From contig JBOGDF010000019.1 in NCBI GenBank assembly GCA_050701635.1, positions 1-29,277 of the forward strand: a stretch of 29,277 bases of DNA, read 5' to 3'. The stretch comes from WHSM01 sp050701635 (GTDB taxonomy: Bacteria; Actinomycetota; Actinomycetes; Mycobacteriales; Micromonosporaceae). This document shows, one piece after another, positions 7,024 to 14,924 of this stretch. Within the stretch, counting starts at the first letter, position 1, and the number at the start of each line of letters is the position of its first letter. The position numbers were made by a program, and so were the translations under genes. A model generated the notes under the pieces. That model did not search any database. It was not told the origin of the DNA and worked only from the letters and a program-made list of their open reading frames with translations.

Positions 7024-8319
7024 GTGGGTTTGCTGAGCCGTCTCTACCGCGGTGAAACCGAATTCGACTTCATCGGTTCCCGCAAGCGCTGGTACATCGG
7101 GTCGCTGGTCATCCTGGCGGTCTGTATCGGAAGCCTCGCGATCCAGGGCTTCAACTTCGGGATCGAGTTCTCCGGCGGCAACCAGTTTGTGATCAAGAAG
7201 GCGCAGGGCGTCGAGCTCGAAGAAGCCCGCACCGCGGTGGAGGACCTCGGGATCGAGGTCGCCTCAGCGCAGCAGGTCGGGACGGGCGCGCGCAGCAGCT
7301 TCGTGATCAAGACCGGCGAGCTGTCCGAGTCGCAGCTGGAGCGGGTCGAGGAGGACCTGGCGAAGTCGCTCGACGTACCGGCGCAGGACATTAGCCACTC
7401 CGAGGTCAGCGAGTCGTGGGGTGACAGCATCACCCGGCAGGCGCTGATCGGTCTGGTGGTGTTCCTGATCGCGGTGTCGGCGTACCTGTGGTTCCGGTTC
7501 GAGCAGAAGATGGCGCTGGCGGCGATGTTGGCGCTGGTGCACGACCTGGTGATGACCGCGGGCATCTACTCGCTGATCGGGTTCGAGGTCACGCCCAGCA
7601 CGGTGATCGGCATGCTCACCATCCTCGGTTACTCCCTGTACGACACCGTGGTGGTGTTCGACAAGGTGCAGGAGAACACCAGGGGTCTGCTCGGCACTAC
7701 GCGGTACACGTACGGGGAAGCGGCGAACCTGGCCGTGAACCAGACGCTGATGCGGTCGATCAACACCTCGTTGATCGGTCTGCTGCCGGTCGCCGGGCTG
7801 CTGTTCGTCGGCGCGGGGATGCTCGGGGTCGGCACCTTGAAGGACCTGGCGCTGGTGCTGTTCGTGGGTATGGCGTCAGGCGCGTACTCCTCGCTGTTCA
7901 TCGCGACGCCGATGCTGGTGGACTTCAAGCGCGCCGAGCCGCGTTACCAGGCGCAGGAGAAGCGGGTGCTCGCCAAGCGTGCGGGCGAGGACACCGGCGC
8001 GAAGGCGGCTCGCCGGCAGGCGAAGCGTGCCGAGGCGGCCAAGGCGAAGGCGTCGGCCAAGTCGTCTACCCGCGCGGCGGGAGACGAGGACGTCGACGAG
8101 CTCGAGGACGAATACCTCGACGAGACCGACGAGTACGACGAGGAAGACGTCGACGCCGAGGAGTACGACGAGGACGAGGACGAAGACCGGGAGCTGGCGG
8201 GGCTCGCGCCCCGCCCCGGTGCCCGTCCCAGCTCGTCGCGGACGCGGAAGCGCACCGGCGGCCGGTCGACGCGTACCGGGCGGAGTGGTCGTAGCGGTGG
8301 GAAGCGGCGGCGCGGCTGA
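7024..8319 (+). CDS. secF: Protein translocase subunit SecF with charged C-terminal tail
   Basis: A 431-residue partner of SecD. The N-terminal helix is at about 22-42, followed by the signature GIEFSGGNQF and a short P4 periplasmic domain. Five further membrane helices form the export domain (about 137-300), including LGYSLYDTVVVFDKVQENTR, the family hallmark. Translation starts at GTG 7024 behind AAGGAG (7010-7015). After the last helix is an unusually long cytoplasmic tail: a lysine/alanine-rich segment (about 310-352), a very acidic block (about 355-394, mostly Asp, Glu and Tyr) and a basic Arg/Ser/Gly block (about 395-431). The core family is nearer 300-350 residues, so this tail is an extension. 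The TGA overlaps the apt ATG by one base. Confidence 0.95.
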   Translation: MGLLSRLYRGETEFDFIGSRKRWYIGSLVILAVCIGSLAIQGFNFGIEFSGGNQFVIKKAQGVELEEARTAVEDLGIEVASAQQVGTGARSSFVIKTGELSESQLERVEEDLAKSLDVPAQDISHSEVSESWGDSITRQALIGLVVFLIAVSAYLWFRFEQKMALAAMLALVHDLVMTAGIYSLIGFEVTPSTVIGMLTILGYSLYDTVVVFDKVQENTRGLLGTTRYTYGEAANLAVNQTLMRSINTSLIGLLPVAGLLFVGAGMLGVGTLKDLALVLFVGMASGAYSSLFIATPMLVDFKRAEPRYQAQEKRVLAKRAGEDTGAKAARRQAKRAEAAKAKASAKSSTRAAGDEDVDELEDEYLDETDEYDEEDVDAEEYDEDEDEDRELAGLAPRPGARPSSSRTRKRTGGRSTRTGRSGRSGGKRRRG

Positions 8320-8936
8320 TGTCCGGCCCGCAAGGCCAGCCGGCGGCCGACGGTTCGGTGACCACCGAGCCGTCGGCTGGCGCCGTTGGTGGCGCCTCGG
8401 GTGATGCCGGGCCGCAGATCGCGGAGCTGATCGCGGGGCGGGTGCTCGACGTACCGGACTTTCCGCAGCCCGGCATCGTGTTCAAGGACCTGACGCCGCT
8501 GTTCGCCGACGGTGCCGCGTTCCGGGCGGTGGTCGACTCGCTGCTGGAGCACTACGGACCGGACGGCTTCGACCTGGTGGTCGGTATCGAAGCCCGCGGG
8601 TTCGTGCTGGCTGCGGCGCTGGCGTACGCCGCCGGGGTCGGTGTGGTGCCGGTACGCAAGGCCGGCAAGCTGCCCCGGGAAACCGTCCAGGCGTCGTACC
8701 AGCTGGAGTACGGCGAAGCCGTGATCGAGCTGCACGCCGACGCCTTCGCCGCCGGCCAGCGGGTCCTGGTGGTGGATGACGTACTCGCCACCGGAGGCAC
8801 CGCCGAGGCGGCGCTACGGCTGGTCGAGCAGGCCGGCGGCACCATCGTCGGCTTCACGGTAGTGATAGAACTCTCATTCCTGAACGGCCGGCAACGGCTG
8901 CCCGAGCGCCCGGTACACGCCCTGCTGACCGTTTGA
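8319..8936 (+). CDS. apt: Adenine phosphoribosyltransferase
   Basis: A 205-residue purine-salvage enzyme that joins adenine to PRPP to form AMP. The PRPP-binding motif VLVVDDVLATGGTAEAA is at about 149-165. The N-terminal hood motif DVPDFPQPGIVFKDLTPLF and the core GIEARGFVLAAALA are also typical of APRT. The first 30 or so residues are a Gly/Ala/Ser-rich extension not needed for the fold. The ATG shares its A with the secF stop (TGATG), so translation is probably coupled. In Mycobacterium tuberculosis a lipoprotein gene lies between secF and apt, as I recall; here they are directly joined. relA follows in the same direction after about 150 bases. Confidence 0.95.
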   Translation: MSGPQGQPAADGSVTTEPSAGAVGGASGDAGPQIAELIAGRVLDVPDFPQPGIVFKDLTPLFADGAAFRAVVDSLLEHYGPDGFDLVVGIEARGFVLAAALAYAAGVGVVPVRKAGKLPRETVQASYQLEYGEAVIELHADAFAAGQRVLVVDDVLATGGTAEAALRLVEQAGGTIVGFTVVIELSFLNGRQRLPERPVHALLTV

Positions 8937-8970
8937 GGCCGGTTTCCTGAAGAGGGCGGGTCAAAGGGCG

Positions 8971-8994
8971 TGACCACCGCTCACCGGGTGGTCA
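8971..8994 (+). terminator. Hairpin between apt and relA, candidate terminator
   Basis: TGACCACC (8971-8978) pairs perfectly with GGTGGTCA (8987-8994) around an 8-base loop, about 35 bases after the apt stop. There is no T tract, as often seen in actinobacterial terminators. Flanking GTGACC and GGTCAC offer an alternative pairing. Confidence 0.45.
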
Positions 8995-9047
8995 GGTGCT
9001 GGTCACCCCGATATCCCCGGTGGGTCGGTCCGGCGATGCCTGGGCGA

Positions 9048-9053
9048 TAGGAT
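9048..9053 (+). promoter_or_regulatory. Candidate -10 element for relA
   Basis: TAGGAT is a good match to the housekeeping actinobacterial -10 and lies 34 bases before the relA GTG, leaving room for a short leader with a GAGGAG Shine-Dalgarno (9076-9081). No -35 consensus is clear. It follows the hairpin at 8971-8994, which fits independent transcription of relA. Confidence 0.5.
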
Positions 9054-9087
9054 TGGCCTCCGAGATCTCGTCCGCGAGGAGCAGCCG

Positions 9088-11703
9088 GTGTCGCGAGACT
9101 TCGCTTCGTCCGTGGATGGCGGTGGCGGCTCTGCCGAGACTGCTCGGCGCGGATCAGCGGATTCACCGGTGATCTCGCCGGGTGGCAACGGCACGGTCGG
9201 CCCACCGCATCCACCACTCGACGACGTCCAGGTGCCGGGTGCCGCCGCCGACGCGGCCGGCGATGCCGAGGCTGGCGCGTCCAGCGGACGAGCGGTGAGT
9301 GCGGTGTCCGAAGGTGGACGTACCCCTGCCGCGGCTCCGAAGCCCTCCACGACGCCCGCCCGGTCTGGCCAGCCGGCGCGGCGTACCCCGACGGCGGCTC
9401 CGAGCCGCAACGGGCGGGACGATTCCGACGGTGTCAGCTCCGCGTTCGCCGGCGCGCCCACCGGACGCCGGGTGCGCGCCCGGCTGGCCCGGTTCAACGC
9501 CCCGTGGCAGACCCCGCAGGTGGCCGAGGTGCTCGAGCCGCTGGTCGCCACGCACCGCGCCAGCCACCCGAAGGCGGACGTACGGCTGCTGCAGCGGGCG
9601 TACGACGCCGCTTCCGAGCACCACAAGAGCCAGTACCGCAAGTCGGGTGACCCGTACATCACGCACCCGCTCGCCGTGGCGCAGATCCTCGCCGAGCTCG
9701 GCATGGACACCACCACGCTGATCGCGGCGCTGCTGCACGACACCATCGAGGACACCGCGTACACCCTCGAAGAGATGCGCACCGACTTCGGCGGTGAGGT
9801 GACGCTGCTGGTCGACGGGGTCACCAAGCTGGACAAGGTCAAGCTGGGCGACGCCGCGAAGGCGGAGACCATCCGCAAGATGGTGGTCGCGATGGCGAAG
9901 GACCCGCGGGTGCTGGTCATCAAGCTCGCGGACCGGCTGCACAACATGCGTACCCTCGCGTTCCTGCCGCCCGCGAAGCAGGAGCAGAAGGCGCGCGAGA
10001 CGCTCGAGATCCTCGCCCCGCTGGCGCACCGGCTCGGTATGAACACCATCAAGTGGGAGCTGGAGGACCTGGCGTTCGGCACCCTCTACCCGAAGCGGTA
10101 CGAGGAGATCGCCCGGCTGGTCGCCGACCACACCCCGCAGCGGGAAGCCCTGCTGAAGGACGTCACCGACCGGGTGAACGGCGACCTGCGCGGCGCCAAG
10201 ATCAAGGCTTCCGTGACCGGGCGGCCCAAGCACCTGTACTCGATCTACCAGAAGATGATCGTGCGGGGCCGCGACTTCACCGACATCTACGACCTGGTGG
10301 GGGTACGCGTCCTGGTCGACACCGTGCGCGACTGCTACGCCGCGCTCGGCGTGGTCCACGCCAACTGGCAGCCGGTGCCGGGGCGGTTCAAGGACTACAT
10401 CGCGATGCCGAAGTTCAACATGTACCAGTCGCTGCACACCACGGTGATCGGCCCGACCGGCAAGCCGGTGGAGATGCAGATCCGTACGTACGCGATGCAC
10501 CGCACCGCCGAGTACGGCATCGCGGCCCACTGGAAGTACAAGGAGACCAAGGGCGCCACCATCGTCGGCCCGCCGGCGCACATCGACGAGATGGCGTGGC
10601 TGCGGCAGCTGCTCGACTGGCAGCGCGAGGCGAGCGACCCGAGCGAGTTCCTCGACGCGCTGCGGTTCGACCTGTCCAGCCAGGAGGCGTACGTCTTCAC
10701 GCCGAAGGGCGACGTGATCGCGCTGCCCAAGGGCTCCACCCCGGTGGACTTCGCGTACGCCGTCCACACCGAGGTCGGGCACCGCTGCATCGGCGCCCGG
10801 GTCAACGGCAAGCTGGTGCCGCTGGAGTCCACCCTCGCCAACGGCGACGTGGTGGAGATCTTCACCTCCAAGTCGGAGACCGCCGGCCCGACCCAGGACT
10901 GGCTCGGCTTCGTCAAGTCGCCGCGGGCGCGTACCAAGATCCGGCAGTACTTCAACAAGGAGCGCCGGGAAGAGGCGATCGAGGTCGGCAAGGAGGCGAT
11001 CGTCCGGGCGATGCGCAAGCAGGGCTTGCCGTTGCAGCGGATGACCACCCCCGAGGCGCTCACCGCGATCGCCCGCGACCTGCACTACGGCGACGTCGCC
11101 TCGCTGTACGCCGCCGTGGGGGAGAACCAGGTCTCCGCGCAGTCCGTGGTGCAGCGCCTGGTCGCCGGGTACGGCGGCGAAGAAGGCGCCGTCGAGGACA
11201 TCGCCGAGACCGCGCTGCCCACCCGTCCGGCGCGCCAGCGCAGCCAGGGCCAGGACCCGGGCGTGATGGTGCAGGGCGTCGCCGACGTGTGGATCAAGCT
11301 GGCCCGCTGCTGCACCCCGGTCCCCGGCGACGACATCCTCGGCTTCGTCACCCGCTCCGGCGGGGTCAGCGTGCACCGCGCCGACTGCACCAACGCCGAG
11401 GAGCTGAAGACGCAGCCCGAGCGGCTGGTGCAGGTGAGCTGGAAGGCCAACGCGTCGAGCACTTTCCTGGTGGCGATCCAGGTGGAGGCGCTGGACCGGC
11501 ACAAGCTGCTCGCCGACATCACCAAGACGCTGTCCGAGGAGCGGGTCAACATCCTCTCCGCCAGCGTCACCACCACCCGGGACCGGGTCGCGGTGAGCCG
11601 GTTCAGCTTCGAGATGGCCGACCCGAAGCACCTCGGTCACCTGCTGCGCGCCGTACGGCGGGTGGAGGGCGTGTACGACGCCTACCGCGTCACGGCCGGC
11701 TGA
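9088..11703 (+). CDS. relA: Bifunctional (p)ppGpp synthetase/hydrolase, RelA/SpoT family
   Basis: An 871-residue long RSH protein that makes and degrades the stringent-response alarmone (p)ppGpp. The first 130 or so residues are low-complexity and probably disordered. The HD hydrolase domain includes YITHPLAVAQIL and the metal motif HDTIED (H217-D218), so hydrolase activity should be intact. The synthetase domain shows GRPKHLYSIYQKM, DIYDLVGVRVLV and the basic RFKD signature (433-436) found in bifunctional enzymes, in place of the acidic EXDD of monofunctional RelA. A TGS domain (about 535-595), a conserved-cysteine region (ARCCTPVPGDD) and a C-terminal ACT domain (about 785-870) complete the regulatory half. 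GTG 9088 has GAGGAG 6 bases upstream. The M. tuberculosis enzyme is about 790 residues, so the extra length is the N-terminal extension. Confidence 0.97.
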   Translation: MSRDFASSVDGGGGSAETARRGSADSPVISPGGNGTVGPPHPPLDDVQVPGAAADAAGDAEAGASSGRAVSAVSEGGRTPAAAPKPSTTPARSGQPARRTPTAAPSRNGRDDSDGVSSAFAGAPTGRRVRARLARFNAPWQTPQVAEVLEPLVATHRASHPKADVRLLQRAYDAASEHHKSQYRKSGDPYITHPLAVAQILAELGMDTTTLIAALLHDTIEDTAYTLEEMRTDFGGEVTLLVDGVTKLDKVKLGDAAKAETIRKMVVAMAKDPRVLVIKLADRLHNMRTLAFLPPAKQEQKARETLEILAPLAHRLGMNTIKWELEDLAFGTLYPKRYEEIARLVADHTPQREALLKDVTDRVNGDLRGAKIKASVTGRPKHLYSIYQKMIVRGRDFTDIYDLVGVRVLVDTVRDCYAALGVVHANWQPVPGRFKDYIAMPKFNMYQSLHTTVIGPTGKPVEMQIRTYAMHRTAEYGIAAHWKYKETKGATIVGPPAHIDEMAWLRQLLDWQREASDPSEFLDALRFDLSSQEAYVFTPKGDVIALPKGSTPVDFAYAVHTEVGHRCIGARVNGKLVPLESTLANGDVVEIFTSKSETAGPTQDWLGFVKSPRARTKIRQYFNKERREEAIEVGKEAIVRAMRKQGLPLQRMTTPEALTAIARDLHYGDVASLYAAVGENQVSAQSVVQRLVAGYGGEEGAVEDIAETALPTRPARQRSQGQDPGVMVQGVADVWIKLARCCTPVPGDDILGFVTRSGGVSVHRADCTNAEELKTQPERLVQVSWKANASSTFLVAIQVEALDRHKLLADITKTLSEERVNILSASVTTTRDRVAVSRFSFEMADPKHLGHLLRAVRRVEGVYDAYRVTAG

Positions 11704-11768
11704 TCCCTCGCTGCCGGCTTTCTGCCGAATCTCCGGTTAAGCCCTAGCTGTCGGCTCGCGGCCGGGCA

Positions 11769-11774
11769 TACGAT
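11769..11774 (+). promoter_or_regulatory. Candidate -10 element for the TRAP transporter operon
   Basis: TACGAT fits TANNNT and is 69 bases before the GTG of the permease gene, inside the 140-base gap after relA. No -35 or operator was recognised. Confidence 0.35.
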
Positions 11775-11843
11775 TTCTGGCCACAGACCTTCGCGCCACC
11801 GGCGCCGAGCAGCCTCGGCGCGCTGCGACCGACCGGAGCCGCC

Positions 11844-13859
11844 GTGAGTGCTGAGACTGCCCCGAAGGCGGGCGTACGTCCCCCGGCGGGCGAGGGTGAC
11901 CAGGCCCGGGAAGCCGAAGACCTGATCGCCGAGTACGACACCGAACGGCCGGCCCGGTCGCTGTCCCCGCGGTGGGCGACCGGCGTGGCGATCGTCGGTG
12001 CCGGCCTGTCGCTGTACGCCCTGTACTGGGTGTTCAATCCGCTGCCGGTGCTGCAGTACCGGATGAGCTTCCTCGCCGTGGTGCTGCCGCTGACGTTCCT
12101 GTCGTACCGCCCCGTGCTGCGCCGCGGGGTGCGCTCCGGGAGCGACAATCCGCATCCGCTGGACTGGGGGTTGGCGGCAGCCTCGCTGGTGGTGTCGGCG
12201 TACCCGCTGTTCGGCTTCGACGCCTTCCTGCGGCGCACGTACGAGCCGACCACGCTCGACCTGGTGATGGGCGCGCTGTGCGTGCTGCTGGTGCTGGAGG
12301 CCACCCGGCGTACGGTGGGGCCGATTCTGCCCGGGGTCTGCCTCGGCTTCTTCGGGTACGCCTACTACGGCGGCTACATCCCGGGGCTGCTGGGCCATCG
12401 CGGCTACAACTTCGACCGCATCATCGTGGCGCAGTACATGGGCACCGAGGGGCTGTTCGGCGTACCGCTGGACGTCGCCGCGACGTACATCGTGCTGTTC
12501 ACGATCTACGGTGCGGTGTTGACGTACTCGGGAGCGTCGAAGTTCTTCGTGGACATCTCGCTGGCGGCGTTCCGCCGGTCGCGTACCGCCCCGGGCCGTA
12601 CGGTGACGCTGGCCGGCTTCCTGCTCGGCACGGTCTCCGGCTCCGGCACCGCCACCGCGGTCTCGCTCGGCTCGGTGACCTGGCCGATGTTGCGGCGGGC
12701 GGGCTACCCGAAGGAGCAGGCGGCGGGGGTGCTCGCCGCGGCGGGCATCGGCGCGATCCTGTCGCCGCCGACGCTGGGTGCGGCCGCGTTCATCATCGCG
12801 GAGTACCTCCACGTGTCGTACCTGCGGGTGCTGGTGCTGGCGGCGGTGCCGACGCTGCTGTACTACCTCGGGATCGTGCTGGCGATCGAGGCGGACGCCC
12901 GGCGGTGGCACGTGGCCGCGATCGAGGTCGACGCGCCACCGCCCGGCCGGCTGCTGCTGCGGTACGGCTACCACTTCTCCAGCCTGATCGCGATCGTGGT
13001 CTTCATGGCGCTGGACATCTCGCCGTTCCGTGCCGTGGTGTACGCGACGCTGCTCGCGTTCGGACTGTCCTTTCTGGACCGTACCCACCAGCTCACGCCA
13101 CGCCGTGCCGGACAGGCGCTCGCGCAGGGCGCGCTGGGCGTACTGCCGGTGGCCGCCACCACCGCCGCCGCGGGGATCATCGTCGCCGTCGTCACCCTGA
13201 CCGGGCTCGGGTTGAAGGCCTCCAGCCTGATCCTCACCGCCGCCGGGAGCAGCCTGACCATCACGGCGCTGCTCGCCGCGGTGGCGGTGCTGCTGCTCGG
13301 CCTGGCGGTGCCGGTGACCGCGTCGTTCATCATCTCGGCGGTGATCATCGGCCCGGCGCTGCTCACGCTCGGCGTCGGGCCCGAGGCGACGTACATGTTC
13401 ATCTTCTACTTCGCGGTGCTGTCGGAGGTGACGCCGCCGACGGCGCTGGCCGCGGTCGCCGCCGCCGCGATCACCGGCGGGAACGCGTTCAAGGCGATGA
13501 TGCAGACCTGGAAGTACACGCTGCCGGCGTTCCTGGTGCCGTTCGCGTTCGTACTGGCGCCGGCCGGGGAGGCGCTGCTGGGCCGGGCGCCGTTCGGGGA
13601 GGTCGTCGGCTACACGCTGGTGAGCGCGGCCGCGGTGGCGGCGCTCGCGGTGGTGACGGGGCGGTGGATCGCGGGGCCGGCCGGCTGGCCGGAGCGGCTG
13701 CTCGCCGCCGCGGCCGCGCTGGTCCTGCTGTACCTGCAACCGGTCACCGCGGCCATCGGGCTGGCGCTGCTGGCCACGGCGGTGATAGCCCACTTCGTGC
13801 TGCGGCGTCGGCGTACCAGCGCCGCCGTTCCAATTCCCACGCTCGACGAAGGAGTCTGA
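11844..13859 (+). CDS. TRAP transporter fused permease (DctQM type)
   Basis: A 671-residue, very hydrophobic protein with about 15 or more predicted membrane helices. It matches the fused TRAP permease family, in which the small DctQ-like and large DctM-like subunits are one chain. Diagnostic stretches are GFLLGTVSGSGTATAVSLGS, RAGYPKEQAAGVLAAAGIGA, ILSPPTLGAAAFIIAEYL and FAVLSEVTPPTALAAVAAAA. TRAP systems import organic acids or similar solutes using an ion gradient together with an extracytoplasmic receptor. The GTG at 11844 has CGGAG 6 bases upstream. The next gene, overlapping by one base, encodes a TAXI receptor, which is the usual partner of fused permeases. The substrate cannot be read from sequence. 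The pair is not part of the relA-cyclophilin neighbourhood as I recall it in mycobacteria, so it may be a lineage-specific addition. Confidence 0.92.
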   Translation: MSAETAPKAGVRPPAGEGDQAREAEDLIAEYDTERPARSLSPRWATGVAIVGAGLSLYALYWVFNPLPVLQYRMSFLAVVLPLTFLSYRPVLRRGVRSGSDNPHPLDWGLAAASLVVSAYPLFGFDAFLRRTYEPTTLDLVMGALCVLLVLEATRRTVGPILPGVCLGFFGYAYYGGYIPGLLGHRGYNFDRIIVAQYMGTEGLFGVPLDVAATYIVLFTIYGAVLTYSGASKFFVDISLAAFRRSRTAPGRTVTLAGFLLGTVSGSGTATAVSLGSVTWPMLRRAGYPKEQAAGVLAAAGIGAILSPPTLGAAAFIIAEYLHVSYLRVLVLAAVPTLLYYLGIVLAIEADARRWHVAAIEVDAPPPGRLLLRYGYHFSSLIAIVVFMALDISPFRAVVYATLLAFGLSFLDRTHQLTPRRAGQALAQGALGVLPVAATTAAAGIIVAVVTLTGLGLKASSLILTAAGSSLTITALLAAVAVLLLGLAVPVTASFIISAVIIGPALLTLGVGPEATYMFIFYFAVLSEVTPPTALAAVAAAAITGGNAFKAMMQTWKYTLPAFLVPFAFVLAPAGEALLGRAPFGEVVGYTLVSAAAVAALAVVTGRWIAGPAGWPERLLAAAAALVLLYLQPVTAAIGLALLATAVIAHFVLRRRRTSAAVPIPTLDEGV

Positions 13860-14854
13860 TGAACCAGCGACCAAGCTCTGTCAGCCGCCGTACGCTGCTC
13901 GCCGCGTTCGCCACGGTTCCTGCCGGCGCGCTGCTCGCCGCGTGCGGTGGAGAACGCGCGGGCGACGGCGGCGGGCTGTACCACAACGGGCGGCTGTCCA
14001 TCGCGACCGGACAGACCACCGGTGTCTACTACGTGCTCGGCGGTGGCCTCGCCGACCTGATCACCAAGCACGTGAAGGGCTACCAGGCGACCGCCGAGGC
14101 GACCGGGGCCTCGGTCGAGAACATCCAGCGCGTGGCGCGCGGCGACTCCGACATCGGCTTCACCCTGGCGGACACCGCAGCCGACGCGGCCACCGGCAAG
14201 GGCGTCTTCCAGGCGCCGCAGCCGATCCGGGCGCTGGCGCGGATCTACAACAACTACACCCACGTGATCGCGCGTACCGCCGCGAAGGCCGGCTCGGTCG
14301 CCGATCTGAAAGGCAAGCGGGTGTCCACCGGTGCGCCGAACTCGGGTACGGAGGTGATCGCGCTACGGCTGCTGAAGGCCGCCGGACTGGACCCCGACAG
14401 CGATATCAGCAAGCAGTCGCTGGGGCTGCCGGAGACCGTACAGGGGATGAAGGAGGGCACTGTCGACGCGATGTTCTGGTCCGGTGGCCTGCCCACCGGC
14501 GGCGTCACCGACCTGGTCACGTCCCAGAAGGACGGCGTCAGGTTCGTGCCGGTGGGCGAGCTGCTGCAGCCACTCCAGGACGAGTACGGCACGGTGTACC
14601 AGGAGGCGTCGATCGGCAAGGACGTCTACCAGCAGCCGGCGGACGTGCCGTCCATCGGGGTGCCGAACTTCCTGGTGGTCTCCGAGAAGCTGCCCGACCA
14701 GCTCGCGTACGACGTGACGAAGCTGCTCTTCGACTACCAGGACGAGCTGGTCAAGGTGCACCCGGAGGCGAAGAACATCGCCCGCGACAACGCCCCCAAG
14801 ACGGAGCCGGTAAAACTGCACCCCGGCGCGAAGCGGTACTACGACGAAGCGTGA
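13859..14854 (+). CDS. TAXI-family TRAP transporter solute-binding lipoprotein
   Basis: A 331-residue receptor for the adjacent TRAP permease. The N-terminus combines a twin-arginine-like motif (SRRTLLA, residues 9-15) with a lipobox LAAC ending at C29, so it is probably an exported, membrane-anchored lipoprotein, possibly via Tat. The mature protein shows TAXI features: LSIATGQTTGVYYVLGGGLA near its start, TEATGASVENIQRVARGDSDIGF-like spacing in the middle, then LKGKRVSTGAPNSGTEVIALRLL and a conserved MKEGTVDAMFWSGGLPT. The start overlaps the permease stop (TGATG), with GAAGGAG 4 bases upstream. TAXI receptors bind diverse small acids or amino acids; the ligand is unknown. The gene ends at a strong hairpin. 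Confidence 0.92.
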   Translation: MNQRPSSVSRRTLLAAFATVPAGALLAACGGERAGDGGGLYHNGRLSIATGQTTGVYYVLGGGLADLITKHVKGYQATAEATGASVENIQRVARGDSDIGFTLADTAADAATGKGVFQAPQPIRALARIYNNYTHVIARTAAKAGSVADLKGKRVSTGAPNSGTEVIALRLLKAAGLDPDSDISKQSLGLPETVQGMKEGTVDAMFWSGGLPTGGVTDLVTSQKDGVRFVPVGELLQPLQDEYGTVYQEASIGKDVYQQPADVPSIGVPNFLVVSEKLPDQLAYDVTKLLFDYQDELVKVHPEAKNIARDNAPKTEPVKLHPGAKRYYDEA

Positions 14855-14873
14855 CGCGCTGAGCATCGACGCA

Positions 14874-14906
14874 GACGCGCCCGAGCCGAGAAGGCCCGGG
14901 CGCGTC
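14874..14906. terminator. Strong bidirectional terminator between convergent genes
   Basis: GACGCGCCCG (14874-14883) pairs perfectly with CGGGCGCGTC (14897-14906). After one A/C mismatch, GCC/GGC extends the stem to a GAGAA loop. It begins 20 bases after the TAXI receptor stop and ends 19 bases before the cyclophilin stop on the other strand, so it can serve both. There is no T tract. Confidence 0.75.
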
Positions 14907-14924
14907 CGCGTGTCGTACGGCCGG

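Noticed and set aside
9163..11640. An 825-residue minus-strand frame opposite relA
   Set aside because: It is a shadow of relA, which has intact HD, synthetase, TGS and ACT domains.
11682..13874. A 730-residue minus-strand frame opposite the TRAP permease
   Set aside because: Its Gln/Arg/His-rich translation mirrors hydrophobic codons of the permease; there is no independent support.
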